NCBI GenBank assembly: GCA_021820805.1 | Contig: JAKADF010000157.1 | Location: forward strand, 1 to 7,362 | From: Bacillota bacterium | GTDB taxonomy: Bacteria; Bacillota; Bacilli; Alicyclobacillales; Alicyclobacillaceae | Length of the DNA: 7,362 nt | Reading direction: 5' to 3' | Part shown: positions 1-6,362 of the stretch, piece after piece | Layout of the letters: every line of letters begins with the position of its first letter | Numbering within the stretch: position 1 is the first letter of the stretch | Translations under genes and position numbers: made by a program | Notes under the pieces: generated by a model | What the model saw: the letters and a program-made list of their open reading frames with translations, nothing else | Told to the model about the DNA's origin: nothing | The model's database searches: none

Positions 1-330
1 AATTTGTATTGTTCCAGTGAAGTTTCAGGATACGAGTAGGGCTTATTAAAAACACGCAGAAATTTTATACTTTGAAAATCGAATTTATATTGAAAATAAA
101 ATTGAAATTTGGACGGAGCTTAATGTAATACATAGAACTGTACTACTCCCGTTCTATAGTGCCGAGAAATTTAATCACGAAAAAAAAACTACATGTTTCT
201 TCTCCCATGGTATCGAAAATTGACGAATGCAAAATGAATGTAAGTTTCCTGCATGATAAACGACATAATATTTACGAAATTCATAAAAACTTTAAACAAC
301 CGAAATGAATCATTTCAAAAGAGGGGTGTG
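1..330. other. AT-rich stretch with no supported gene
   Basis: No reading frame with a start codon and ribosome binding site was found here. On the minus strand, a frame without ATG, GTG or TTG stays open from about position 117 to the left edge (it includes the residues RVFNKPYSYPETSLEQYK). It could be the tip of a decayed gene continuing outside the window, but it is too short and AT-rich to call. The promoter of the RNA at 338-560 should lie in the right half. TTGACG at 220-225 resembles a -35 box, but no good -10 box follows at 16-18 bp, so no promoter is claimed. Confidence 0.5.
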
Positions 331-337
331 TTGTGGA

Positions 338-560
338 AGTGAATCAAATGAAGGCCGTCCGGGTAAGTGTACCAGGCAGAGAGTTTGAACTGGTAAGGCG
401 GTCAGCGGTTTCACGGCTTACCAGTTCCGATTCGTGAGTGTATAGGTCGGCAGTTGTGGAGAGCCAAGTATGTCGTAAGTGCTCCTGAATGCCTTTCAGG
501 CTTGCACCATCTTCATGCAGGAATGCAACCTGTTGTATGGAACAAATCGTGTAAACGTAT
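338..560 (+). ncRNA. HEARO / IscB omega-RNA-like structured RNA, apparently orphan
   Basis: This island is richer in G and C than its flanks and full of hairpins. GGTA/TACC (362-365/370-373) is closed by CC/GG. An 11-bp perfect inverted repeat, GAACTGGTAAG (387-397) with CTTACCAGTTC (417-427), has a 19-nt loop. CCTGAA/TTCAGG (484-489/495-500) is a perfect 6-bp stem with a 5-nt loop. A final nested hairpin has CCAT/ATGG outside and CAGG/CCTG inside (about 506-540). The stretches GAGAGCC-AAGTATGTCGTAAG and GGAATGCAACCTGTTGTATGGA resemble, from memory, the conserved parts of HEARO RNAs, the omega-RNAs that guide IscB HNH nucleases. These normally lie just upstream of iscB with the guide at their 5' end. 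Here no IscB reading frame follows; the next real gene is a minus-strand dedA. It may be a standalone omega-RNA served by IscB elsewhere, or a remnant. Both ends are approximate. The assignment is by eye; a covariance-model search would settle it. Confidence 0.66.
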
Positions 561-594
561 ATGTGGCAGATTTTATTTCCATACCAAATTGTCT

Positions 595-635
595 TTCTCT
601 GAAATATTTTAGAGAGTGACAGAGAATTTTAATTT
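595..635 (+). terminator. Possible intrinsic terminator after the omega-RNA-like element
   Basis: TTCTCTG (595-601) pairs perfectly with CAGAGAA (620-626) around an 18-nt loop and is followed by TTTTAATTT (627-635). An alternative short pairing uses CTCT at 597-600 with AGAG at 611-614. The position, about 35-75 nt beyond the last hairpin of the RNA, suits an RNA 3' end. The long AT-rich loop and only seven pairs make this a moderate call. Confidence 0.4.
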
Positions 636-810
636 AATACTCGTATTGTCCAATGCTTAATCACCTCATCAGGCGTAGTAACGTTATAAATTGTTCCATC
701 TTCATAAATCCTCTATAGAAGCTCAGAATCGTACCATCAAACATTGTAATAAAAGCAAACCGATCAAATCCCGGAGATAATTTCGGATTATCCTTGAAAT
801 TTCTGCTCAT
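629..810 (-). pseudogene. Frameshifted fragment of an unrecognised gene
   Basis: A 49-codon frame opens at ATG 808-810, inside the last codons of the dedA gene, and ends at TGA 661-663. It reads SRNFKDNPKLSPGFDRFAF, then FITMFDGTILSFYRGF. Near position 715 the protein-like reading moves to another frame, which gives YEDGTIYNVTTPDEVIKHW and TIRVLN before TAA at 629-631. The two halves join smoothly as FDGTILSFYR / IYEDGTIYNVTT, which looks like one small protein broken by an indel. AAGG directly abuts the ATG, so any translation would depend on coupling to dedA. I do not recognise the family. The alternative is a genuine 49-aa translationally coupled peptide with a noise frame after it, which I think less likely. 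Confidence 0.35.
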
Positions 811-1414
811 CCTTAACGTCAAAAAAGTGCTTTAGTCGATGATGAACAAACCGGTAGCCTATGACCAACCCTATAATTAACATTACGCCTGGTATCAATT
901 CAATCCGCCAGTGATGGTAAATGGATATTCCTAGTCGTTCTAATATGTTCCCACCAATTAAGAACGTGCTCGTCCACAAAAAGGAAGCAACGAGTTGAGT
1001 AGCAATGTAAGTTCTGATATTTACTTTATTAATGCCACTTACGTATGGTATTACATCACGGATTACGGCAATGTATTTCGTAATCAGTAAAGTCAAAGTG
1101 GCCTGCCGCTGAAAAAGCCGCTCAGTTTGCTGCAGACGCTTGTCGGTAATGAATATATATTTCCCTAACCTCTGTACTACAGGTCTTCCAACACCGCGTC
1201 CGATGAGATACGTGAACACCGACCCAGTAAATGTACCCAGGCTTGCCGACAAAATGAGAAATGGCAACTCAAAATGAACTTGATTTGTATGAGACAAGAT
1301 TCCAAGTGTAGTTAACAAAGTTTCACCTGGAACCACAATAACTAAATACTCGAGAATCAACAAAACAAAAATGCCCACATATCCATATGTTGTTGCGAAA
1401 TGTTCGAAAACCAA
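788..1414 (-). CDS. DedA-family integral membrane protein
   Basis: A 208-residue polytopic protein of usual DedA length (about 200). Family signs in order: an N-terminal re-entrant-type hydrophobic segment with E22 and P29-G30-E31; a small-residue-rich second segment (SASLGTFTGSVFTYLIGRGVGRP, residues 56-78); a charged loop (79-104); the conserved amphipathic segment ITKYIAVIRDVIPYVSGINK (111-130); and two C-terminal membrane helices (about 137-156 and 172-190). DedA proteins act in the cytoplasmic membrane; some are linked to polyprenyl-phosphate or phospholipid flipping, others to envelope homeostasis and drug tolerance. The specific substrate here is unknown. In the usual R-x-x-P-x-x-R signature the first Arg is K113 and the Pro is A116, while R119 is kept, so this is a divergent subgroup. 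The start is TTG at 1412-1414: the upstream in-frame codons are ATA, TGT and TGA, and a nearby ATG is out of frame. It is separated by about 300 bp and a terminator-like hairpin from the gene upstream, so it is probably monocistronic. Confidence 0.9.
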   Translation of the reverse strand: MVFEHFATTYGYVGIFVLLILEYLVIVVPGETLLTTLGILSHTNQVHFELPFLILSASLGTFTGSVFTYLIGRGVGRPVVQRLGKYIFITDKRLQQTERLFQRQATLTLLITKYIAVIRDVIPYVSGINKVNIRTYIATQLVASFLWTSTFLIGGNILERLGISIYHHWRIELIPGVMLIIGLVIGYRFVHHRLKHFFDVKDEQKFQG

Positions 1415-1430
1415 TATACATCAACCTCTC
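1412..1430 (-). promoter_or_regulatory. Shine-Dalgarno site deciding a TTG start for dedA
   Basis: On the minus strand GAGAGG (1425-1430) lies 10 nt before the TTG at 1412-1414. The ATG in between (reading GTTGATGTAT) is in another frame, and an in-frame TGA precedes the TTG by two codons, so TTG is the only reasonable start. Confidence 0.65.
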
Positions 1431-1597
1431 TAGCTAACTCTACCTATAAAGACCTTAAAAGACACCAAATAGTTCAGGACAATTATTAAATATAGAAATT
1501 TGGATCGTTTCTATTTCATTGGCTATATGAGCCTCGTTGAACCTGAACCACATTGTCAAGCCTGTTATGATCATTTTCATGCTTGCTATAGAGAAAT

Positions 1598-1630
1598 AAT
1601 GATACCCCTTGGAGACCAAGGGGTATCGTT
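1598..1630 (-). terminator. Strong hairpin, probable terminator of the COG4705-like gene
   Basis: GATACCCCTTGG (1601-1612) and CCAAGGGGTATC (1616-1627) form a perfect 12-bp stem with the 3-nt loop AGA. The stem can extend across one mismatch by two A-T pairs (AA 1598-1599, TT 1629-1630). On the minus strand it is followed by ATTATTTCTC, a weak U-tract. It lies about 95 nt beyond the TGA of the membrane protein gene at 1723-2547 and about 185 nt before dedA, which fits termination of the former. The plus-strand tail (GTTTATTC) is weaker, but the hairpin could act in both directions. Confidence 0.65.
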
Positions 1631-1722
1631 TATTCATGCAACGCTCACTCACTTACCTTCTTGACAATCATCATGACATTCACCATACCTTGAAGCCAAC
1701 ATAGGGAATTTTGTAACTGGCC

Positions 1723-2547
1723 TCATTCCAATCGCGAGCGTCCGAACTCACTGCTATATCCCTGCCTTGCAGTTTCCTTCTGAATATCTTTGCGACTAAT
1801 TGTAAGATATCCCACAAATACAACGATAAGTACGGTCAACACTCCTGCAACGATTCCATCTCCATATCCCAATCCAGTAATACTCTTCGGCTTCCCAAAC
1901 CAGTCGGCAAAAGAAGCTCCAAGTGGTCGGGTCATGATATAGGAAAACCAGAATGCGAATATGGGGTTAAGACGGAACAAGGTGTAGCCGAGTCCTGGGA
2001 ACAAGAACAAAATAATAAATAAAATTCCTGATGCCAAGTACCCCAAATGCAATGTCATTGCGGTCATATCGCCTGAAGCAGTTCCCATCGCGAAAGTTGC
2101 CAGCACTGCCGCCCAGTAAAATACCTCACGCCGACGGGTATTGATGCTGTGGATGGATAACGTCCTCTCTACTTTATACCAAGTGATGAAAACCAAAGTC
2201 AGAATAATCGCAAAGGCAATGGTCGAGGCGTAGTATGGTACACCTAAGACAATATGAGTTACATCGGCAACCATCGTCCCGAAAATCGCAACCATTACGA
2301 CCAGAAGCCAGTAGATCCACGCTATGTATTTCCGAACGGAAAACTGTAGGATCAGGGCGATCACGAATCCGATGAAACCAAGAATGACCGCAACATACGG
2401 ATTGATATGATACACTAAATAGTCAGACGTTGATTCGCCCATGGCAGTTGTCAGGAGTTTCACTATCCAGAAGTATATTGTGATTTCTGGAACCTTGGTT
2501 AAAAGGTGCTTCCCTCGATTTCTGGTAACGGAATAGGAGTGATTCAT
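1723..2547 (-). CDS. COG4705-like polytopic membrane protein with four internal repeats
   Basis: A 274-residue membrane protein with about eight hydrophobic segments. A short hydrophilic head (1-18) is followed by the signature KVPEITIYFWIVKLLTTAMG and a basic C-terminal tail (252-274). It matches my recollection of the uncharacterised COG4705 membrane-protein family. No biochemical role is established that I can name. A core motif, an aromatic/Trp helix followed by G-x(4)-D, occurs four times: G37-D42 (GESTSD), G90-D95 (GTMVAD), G155-D160 (GTASGD) and G210-D215 (GASFAD), spaced about 53-65 residues. This implies a fourfold duplicated fold with one acidic residue buried per repeat, a pattern that would suit a pore or transporter. 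The start is ATG at 2545-2547 with AAGGA (2560-2564) 12 nt upstream, a somewhat long spacing. The stop is TGA. It is a separate unit from dedA because of the hairpin at 1598-1630. Confidence 0.8.
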   Translation of the reverse strand: MNHSYSVTRNRGKHLLTKVPEITIYFWIVKLLTTAMGESTSDYLVYHINPYVAVILGFIGFVIALILQFSVRKYIAWIYWLLVVMVAIFGTMVADVTHIVLGVPYYASTIAFAIILTLVFITWYKVERTLSIHSINTRRREVFYWAAVLATFAMGTASGDMTAMTLHLGYLASGILFIILFLFPGLGYTLFRLNPIFAFWFSYIMTRPLGASFADWFGKPKSITGLGYGDGIVAGVLTVLIVVFVGYLTISRKDIQKETARQGYSSEFGRSRLE

Positions 2548-3025
2548 TGATAAACTCGTTCCTTTCTTACATATTTCAGTAGCTTTTTCAAGAGTATCAC
2601 ATTCGACTGTCGGGCAAGGATGGCAATGGCAGATTTACAAATCGATAACTGAGGAAAGACGCCCTATCGCCTTAAAAACTCCGCGCTACTACTGACAGGT
2701 AAAATACCATCTCTTTGACCGATGAAGGTCGGAGGATATGATGTAAACTGTTGTCTTTTTACTGAACTCGGTACAGAAAGTGTTTGCTGAATGAATGCTT
2801 GAATTTCAATGATAGCAATTATCATGCAATATCCAAGAATTCGTATCAAAATTTGAATATTTATTTCAGTTGGACTCACTCTCCCGTTTCTCTTTTCACA
2901 CAAATAGACGAATTTAATTTCAGGAAAGTTCACTTTCTGTTCTCTTCGGAAGTGGAGCTGTATCCATATGACCTGCTGCCGTATCATACTACAGTCACAT
3001 CAATTCAAAAGCACAAGGAGAATCG
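2548..3025. other. Gene-poor spacer between divergent genes
   Basis: No convincing gene. The longer open frames here (minus strand 2664-2987, plus strand 2784-3053) lack ribosome binding sites, have biased composition and overlap on opposite strands, so I treat them as chance. The minus-strand promoter of the COG4705-like gene should lie at about 2570-2650. TTGCCC followed 15 bp later by TACTCT preceded by TGA (an extended -10 form) is visible there but weak. Confidence 0.4.
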
Positions 3026-3130
3026 ATGGCAAAAGTTTTTACCCCATGGATGACAGGCACCGATATCGACATGTTTCTCCCAAACATCCTGCTCCATCCA
3101 AATGAGTACGAAATAACTCAATCACTTTAA
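3026..3130 (+). CDS. Candidate 34-residue micro-ORF or truncated gene start
   Basis: ATG at 3026-3028 is preceded by a good Shine-Dalgarno AAGGAG (3015-3020) with 5-nt spacing, and the frame runs 34 codons to TAA. The peptide begins MAKVFTPWMTGTDIDMFLPN and ends HPNEYEITQSL. It has no transmembrane helix or signal peptide and is mixed and fairly protein-like, with Trp, Pro and Asp. It may be the surviving N-terminus of a longer gene whose remainder is lost, since nothing similar continues after the stop, or a true small protein. I do not recognise it. The frame is also open upstream to 2972, so the start depends on the ribosome binding site alone. Confidence 0.28.
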   Translation: MAKVFTPWMTGTDIDMFLPNILLHPNEYEITQSL

Positions 3131-3268
3131 CTTCGCGGCATAAGGGATTTACTCTAGTTCAAATGTATTAGCTATTCTTGACCGAGTTTATAGTTCACGC
3201 ATGCCTGGTTTCATTCAAGGCTTAACCTTAGGATTTGTTTAAGGGAAAGCATTCGCTGAACTGAAGCG

Positions 3269-3835
3269 ATGGTGAAGAACATGAGGAAAAAGAAAACTTT
3301 ACACAAGGTGATTAAGGAAAAAAAACAGTTCGACTCCCGTGTCGGAAGCTTTTTGCAGTCCCACACGAGCTTGATTGTTGTGTTAATAATTGTCGGAATC
3401 TTACTGCGCCTTCACACCATTTGGTTTCTTGCCGGCTTGGTGATAACAGGCGTATTCGGATACTTTGCTGGAATTTCGATTGGACTTGCGAGCAGCTTCG
3501 TGCTGAGTGGATTAGGCTTTTATTACTGGATTAGACATGGTTGCCCTGAATCGTCCCACGTTGTGCTTGAAACCATTAGTTACTGGTGTAATGTGTGGCT
3601 TGCATGCAAGCATCGTAAGGAGAAGAAAGTTCAACAAAATGGCCATCACGATCAAATAATGTCGTGGGCAGTTGCCAATGAGATCCGCAATTCTCTGGCA
3701 GCCATACGCTTTGTGCTGTTTCCAATACAAGAAAATGCACCGGATTCAAATATCGAGAGAGTTACGGAGGAGATTGTCAAGATTGAACGTTTCTTTGAAC
3801 AGATTGAATCGCAAAATTACCGACCGCGCTCCTGA
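3269..3835 (+). CDS. Membrane protein with C-terminal HisKA-like dimerisation domain lacking the H-box His
   Basis: 188 residues. A basic cytoplasmic head (1-29) is followed by hydrophobic segments at about 34-48, 51-68 and 69-87, then a basic linker (113-126). The C-terminal helical pair is WAVANEIRNSLAAIRFVLF (133-151) plus a second helix IERVTEEIVKIERFFEQIE (162-180). Together these match the HisKA fold of sensor kinases, whose H-box normally reads A-H-E-I-R-N-P-L-A-A-I. Here the phospho-acceptor His is N137 (AAT, 3677-3679) and the Pro is S142. No ATPase domain follows; the protein stops seven residues after the second helix and the downstream DNA shows no ATPase motif. It cannot be a conventional kinase. 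It might dimerise with or sequester a kinase or response regulator, or be a relic that kept its frame. The ATG at 3269 has a poor ribosome binding site; the in-frame ATG at 3281 with GGTGAAG just upstream is an alternative. No partner gene is adjacent. Confidence 0.72.
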   Translation: MVKNMRKKKTLHKVIKEKKQFDSRVGSFLQSHTSLIVVLIIVGILLRLHTIWFLAGLVITGVFGYFAGISIGLASSFVLSGLGFYYWIRHGCPESSHVVLETISYWCNVWLACKHRKEKKVQQNGHHDQIMSWAVANEIRNSLAAIRFVLFPIQENAPDSNIERVTEEIVKIERFFEQIESQNYRPRS

Positions 3836-4396
3836 GTTTAGCTTTTTTCCCGTGCCATATCGATAACGCACTTTCTATTCACAATTTCGCTTGTCTAGCC
3901 CTTCAGACCTTCGATTCATGCATCCACAAACAATACTATAATACTAATTTAAATCACACACCATAATTAGGTGCTCTTACATGAGAGCTACATTGTATTG
4001 ATGCTGCAGGACTCGAAACTGATGAAGGGGAGTACGATGAGAAAAAAAAGCAAGTCATGAGGGCAAATAAAAAAATAAAGCTATATTTTTGACTGTCCCA
4101 GGGGTTATCGTCGAACAAAACTCTCCATGGAACTTGTGAATAACCTATTTTGAATATTTACACTGCTTTAAAATGTATCCGTTCTTTGACATTCGCCCCC
4201 CATATGTAACAATCGGATAAATAGCCAGGTAAATGCATGCTAGGACATTCGAGGTGTGGACGAATCACCCAAAAATACACACATCAGCCGCAAGTGCGGG
4301 AAAGATATATGCACCACTTCCAGTATTATTTTTGTTCCGAGTTTCTTTCTATTTATATGGCTATAATACTATAATTCGAAATATGTAGCCGAGTTG
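3836..4396. other. Intergenic region with no supported gene
   Basis: No frame here looks convincingly coding. GGGGAG at 4027-4032 stands 4 nt before an ATG at 4037, but the frame stops after seven codons (MRKKSKS). Further reading needs frame changes (for example KNKAIFLTVPGVIVEQNSP at about 4073-4131), so at most it is a relic of a short exported peptide. Perfect TATAAT hexamers occur at 3937-3942, 4362-4367 and 4370-4375, but none has a good -35 box at 16-18 bp. The right end merges with the decayed recombinase. Confidence 0.4.
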
Positions 4397-4709
4397 TCAC
4401 GAAATATGATTCCGTCCGGAGTACATATTTTTGTCTAGCCCTGCATTTTCAGCAACTTCCTTAATAATGAGTGCAACAGATTGTCCACTTACCCTTCTTG
4501 TTAACATCTAGGTCCCACTTATTCATGCGTCGGAATATGGGTCCATTTTTAATATGTGTGTTATCTAGCTAATCTTCAAGTGTACGAACTCGGCATGTCC
4601 CCAATCTGCTTCCATAAGGGATTCCCACTTTTCTCCCTTGCCCTTCTTGGTCAGTTTTACTTCGGAGATTTATAATAAGCCCTTCGCGTTTGAATTCGAG
4701 ATCTTATTC
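4397..4709 (-). pseudogene. Decayed tyrosine recombinase (phage-type integrase) catalytic fragment
   Basis: On the minus strand, starting near 4703, the reading DLEFKREGLIINLRSKTDQE then GQGRKVGIPYGSR matches the beta-hairpin region of the lambda-integrase/XerCD family, including the conserved catalytic Lys in SKTDQ. It continues as RTLED, an in-frame TAG (4569-4571) where Trp is expected, LDNTHIKNGPIFRRMNKWDL and DVNKKG. A frameshift near 4493-4495 then restores RVSGQSVALIIKEVAENAGL and DKNMYSG. The H-x-x-R box that should follow (GHSLR) is scrambled, with a TGA at 4397-4399; no recognisable H/W box or Tyr nucleophile follows. The first catalytic Arg and the whole N-terminal half are missing. 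The fragment begins about 20 nt after the stop codon of the propeller gene. With a premature stop, a frameshift and both ends lost it is certainly non-functional; the family assignment is strong. Confidence 0.82.
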
Positions 4710-4728
4710 TTAAACGCTCTGATTTTCC

Positions 4729-6276
4729 TTAATCGAATGCCACGAGTTCTGCATCTCCAGAATATCCTTGTGTATGTGATTCGACGATCACTTCGCTTCC
4801 GTAGGTGAGCGGCTTAAACCAACATGACAGAGTTTGGGTGCCTGGGTCCGTGTATTGAGTTACTGAAGTAATTGACTTCAGTGTATTTTCGTCAAGAACG
4901 CTTAACAAGCCGTTGTTGGTTGCAAGGAAAATCCGCCCGTTGGAAATAACAGGTTCAGCAAACGTCGAAAAGGGCAATGTAGTCGATTGGACCACTTGAC
5001 CATCCGCTTCGTTTAAAACGGTCAAATCACCATCATCGGTTGTCACATAGATTTTATTATTATCTGCCGCAACCGTGCCTCCAGTGACGTTCTTGGCGAA
5101 TGTGTGAATCCACAGAACAGTTCCCGATGCATTTACTGCAGTAACTGATTGTCCTTGTGTGACCAACCACATTCCAGCATTGCTTGCGATATCTGTGACT
5201 GCTGTCGAATTTGGAAGTGCCACATCAAACACTTGTGCGCCATTAGTTGTGTACGTAATTAAGTGTCCATCGGTCGTACCACCTGCAATTTGCGTACTGT
5301 TTGCGTGGATTGCGGTGTAGGTTATACCAGTAACCGTCTTTTGCCATAAAATCTTCCCAGTTTCAGCATCCAACGCACTGATTTCGTTTCCATTAGAAGC
5401 AAAATCTGCTTGCCCATTTTCAACAGTAAAATCAGCCAAATTTCCAATGGTTGATGGTGTGCTCCATATTGGTTGACCCGTAGTTGGTGAGAGCGCTAAA
5501 ACCCCATTACTGCCTTCTGAAACCAAAGCAGCTTGTGGAGAGCCAACGAGATAGCCATTATAAGAGAAATTTTGGGTGTATTCCCATAATCTCTAGCCTG
5601 TTTCTGCGTCATAACCGTAAATTGGGCTAGGGGAACCTGAGTCAGAAGCGACCACTGTGTTCCCTGCGATGACTGGGTTACTGCCCACGTCCCCAACATA
5701 ACCATGCCACTTTGTGGTATATGCCGCAGGTTGGGACGTCGAACTTGTGCTTGAAGACGATGATTGGGACGTTGAACTTGTGTTTGACTCGTTTTGAGTT
5801 GAAGATGTTTGTGAGGGTGTCGAAGACGGTGTATGAATGTTAAAGTTTTTCCCATCCCAATCAGTCCCGAACCCAGGCAATTTATCCAATCCTTGTTCAA
5901 TCGAATACAATTGCACATAAGTCGTCCCGCCAATCACATAAGCATTTGGTTTTTCAATCGTCGTTCCGTTTAGTTGTACGTTCGAACTTTCTTGAATAGG
6001 GGTTGTTATTTTAAAATTGGTTCCATCCCAAGTGGCTGGAATCCCAGCTTGTTGCAAACTGTGTTGAATAGAATAGAGTTGAACATACGCCGTACCGTTG
6101 TAGACTAGCTTCGGAGGCGATGAAAAAGTTTTGCCATTATCGATCACGTTTGATGTGCCAAATAACGCTTGTACATAATTCGTGTTCGCCAAAGCAACCG
6201 TTCCCGTCACCGGTGTACCTGCCAAAAAAACACCAGTATATGTGAGTGCTTGACGCACGTTTTTTCGATATTTCAA
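4729..6276 (-). pseudogene. Secreted PQQ-type beta-propeller protein interrupted by one in-frame TAG
   Basis: The frame spans 515 codons from TTG (6274-6276) to TAA (4729-4731), broken only by TAG at 5593-5595 (codon 228). Part 1 has a signal peptide (1-30, ending ALA before NTN) and two stalk repeats (about 43-92 and 99-149), each ending YVQLYSI-x(n)-WDG-x-x-F-x-I-x-TP as in copper-amine-oxidase-N-like stalk domains. A Ser/Thr linker (150-185) follows, then the first propeller strands. The TAG sits in the blade motif YDAETG-stop-RLWEY, where a sibling blade of the same protein has LDAETGKILWQ, so AAG or CAG probably became TAG. Part 2 (229-515) continues with several PQQ-like blades: ALSPTTGQPIWS, ALDAETGKILWQ, VNASGTVLWIH, VLNEADGQVVQ and VLDENTLKS. 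Such proteins sit outside the cell, bound to ligands or wall components; the ligand here is unknown. Everything except codon 228 is intact, so inactivation is recent, a sequencing error is present, or the codon is read through. Confidence 0.85.
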
Positions 6277-6290
6277 ATGCTCATCCCTTC
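6274..6290 (-). promoter_or_regulatory. Shine-Dalgarno site deciding a TTG start for the propeller gene
   Basis: On the minus strand GAAGGG (6285-6290) lies 8 nt before TTG at 6274-6276, which begins MKYRKNVRQ, the basic head of the signal peptide. The ATG between them opens a three-codon frame (ATG AGC ATT TGA) that overlaps the TTG and is not the gene start. Confidence 0.6.
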
Positions 6291-6332
6291 TACTGCATAC
6301 TATCTTTAATCTATTGGTTTGTCCGAGTGGTT

Positions 6333-6362
6333 TCTATAGTTTTTTAATAGGTATCATGTAAA
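6333..6362 (-). promoter_or_regulatory. Candidate sigma-A-type promoter of the propeller gene
   Basis: On the minus strand TTTACA (6357-6362; five of six bases of TTGACA), an 18-bp spacer and TATAGA (6333-6338; four of six of TATAAT) lie about 60 nt upstream of the TTG start. This is reasonable spacing and distance but unproven. Confidence 0.35.

Noticed and set aside
348..437. A 29-codon plus-strand frame beginning MKAVRVSVPGREFELVRR, like the N-terminus of a zinc-dependent alcohol dehydrogenase, with GAGGGG upstream.
   Set aside because: The resemblance is limited to about 18 residues and no following GxGICxxD-type or zinc-site motif is found in any frame. The same bases form perfect hairpins and match an omega-RNA-like pattern that continues for another 120 nt. 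The RNA reading explains more, though an alcohol dehydrogenase relic is not excluded.
1455..1652. A 65-codon minus-strand frame.
   Set aside because: It runs straight through the 12-bp terminator hairpin, has no ribosome binding site or family resemblance, and is likely a chance frame in the intergenic region.
2664..3053. Overlapping open frames on both strands (minus 2664-2987, plus 2784-3053).
   Set aside because: They are mutual shadows without ribosome binding sites, domains or protein-like composition.
3178..3206. TTGACC as a -35 box for the gene at 3269.
   Set aside because: No -10-like hexamer lies 16-18 bp downstream.
3891..4442. TTGTCTAGCCCT repeated at 3891-3902 and 4431-4442, possible ends of an inserted element.
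   Set aside because: A 12-bp match is expected about once by chance in a window this long, and nothing between the copies looks like an element. The right copy lies in the decayed recombinase.
454..5546. The 14-mer TTGTGGAGAGCCAA occurs in the omega-RNA-like element (454-467) and inside the propeller gene (5533-5546).
   Set aside because: In the gene it encodes ordinary residues of the protein and in the RNA it is in the scaffold, not the guide. One shared 14-mer is unlikely but possible by chance, and no flanking similarity supports duplication.
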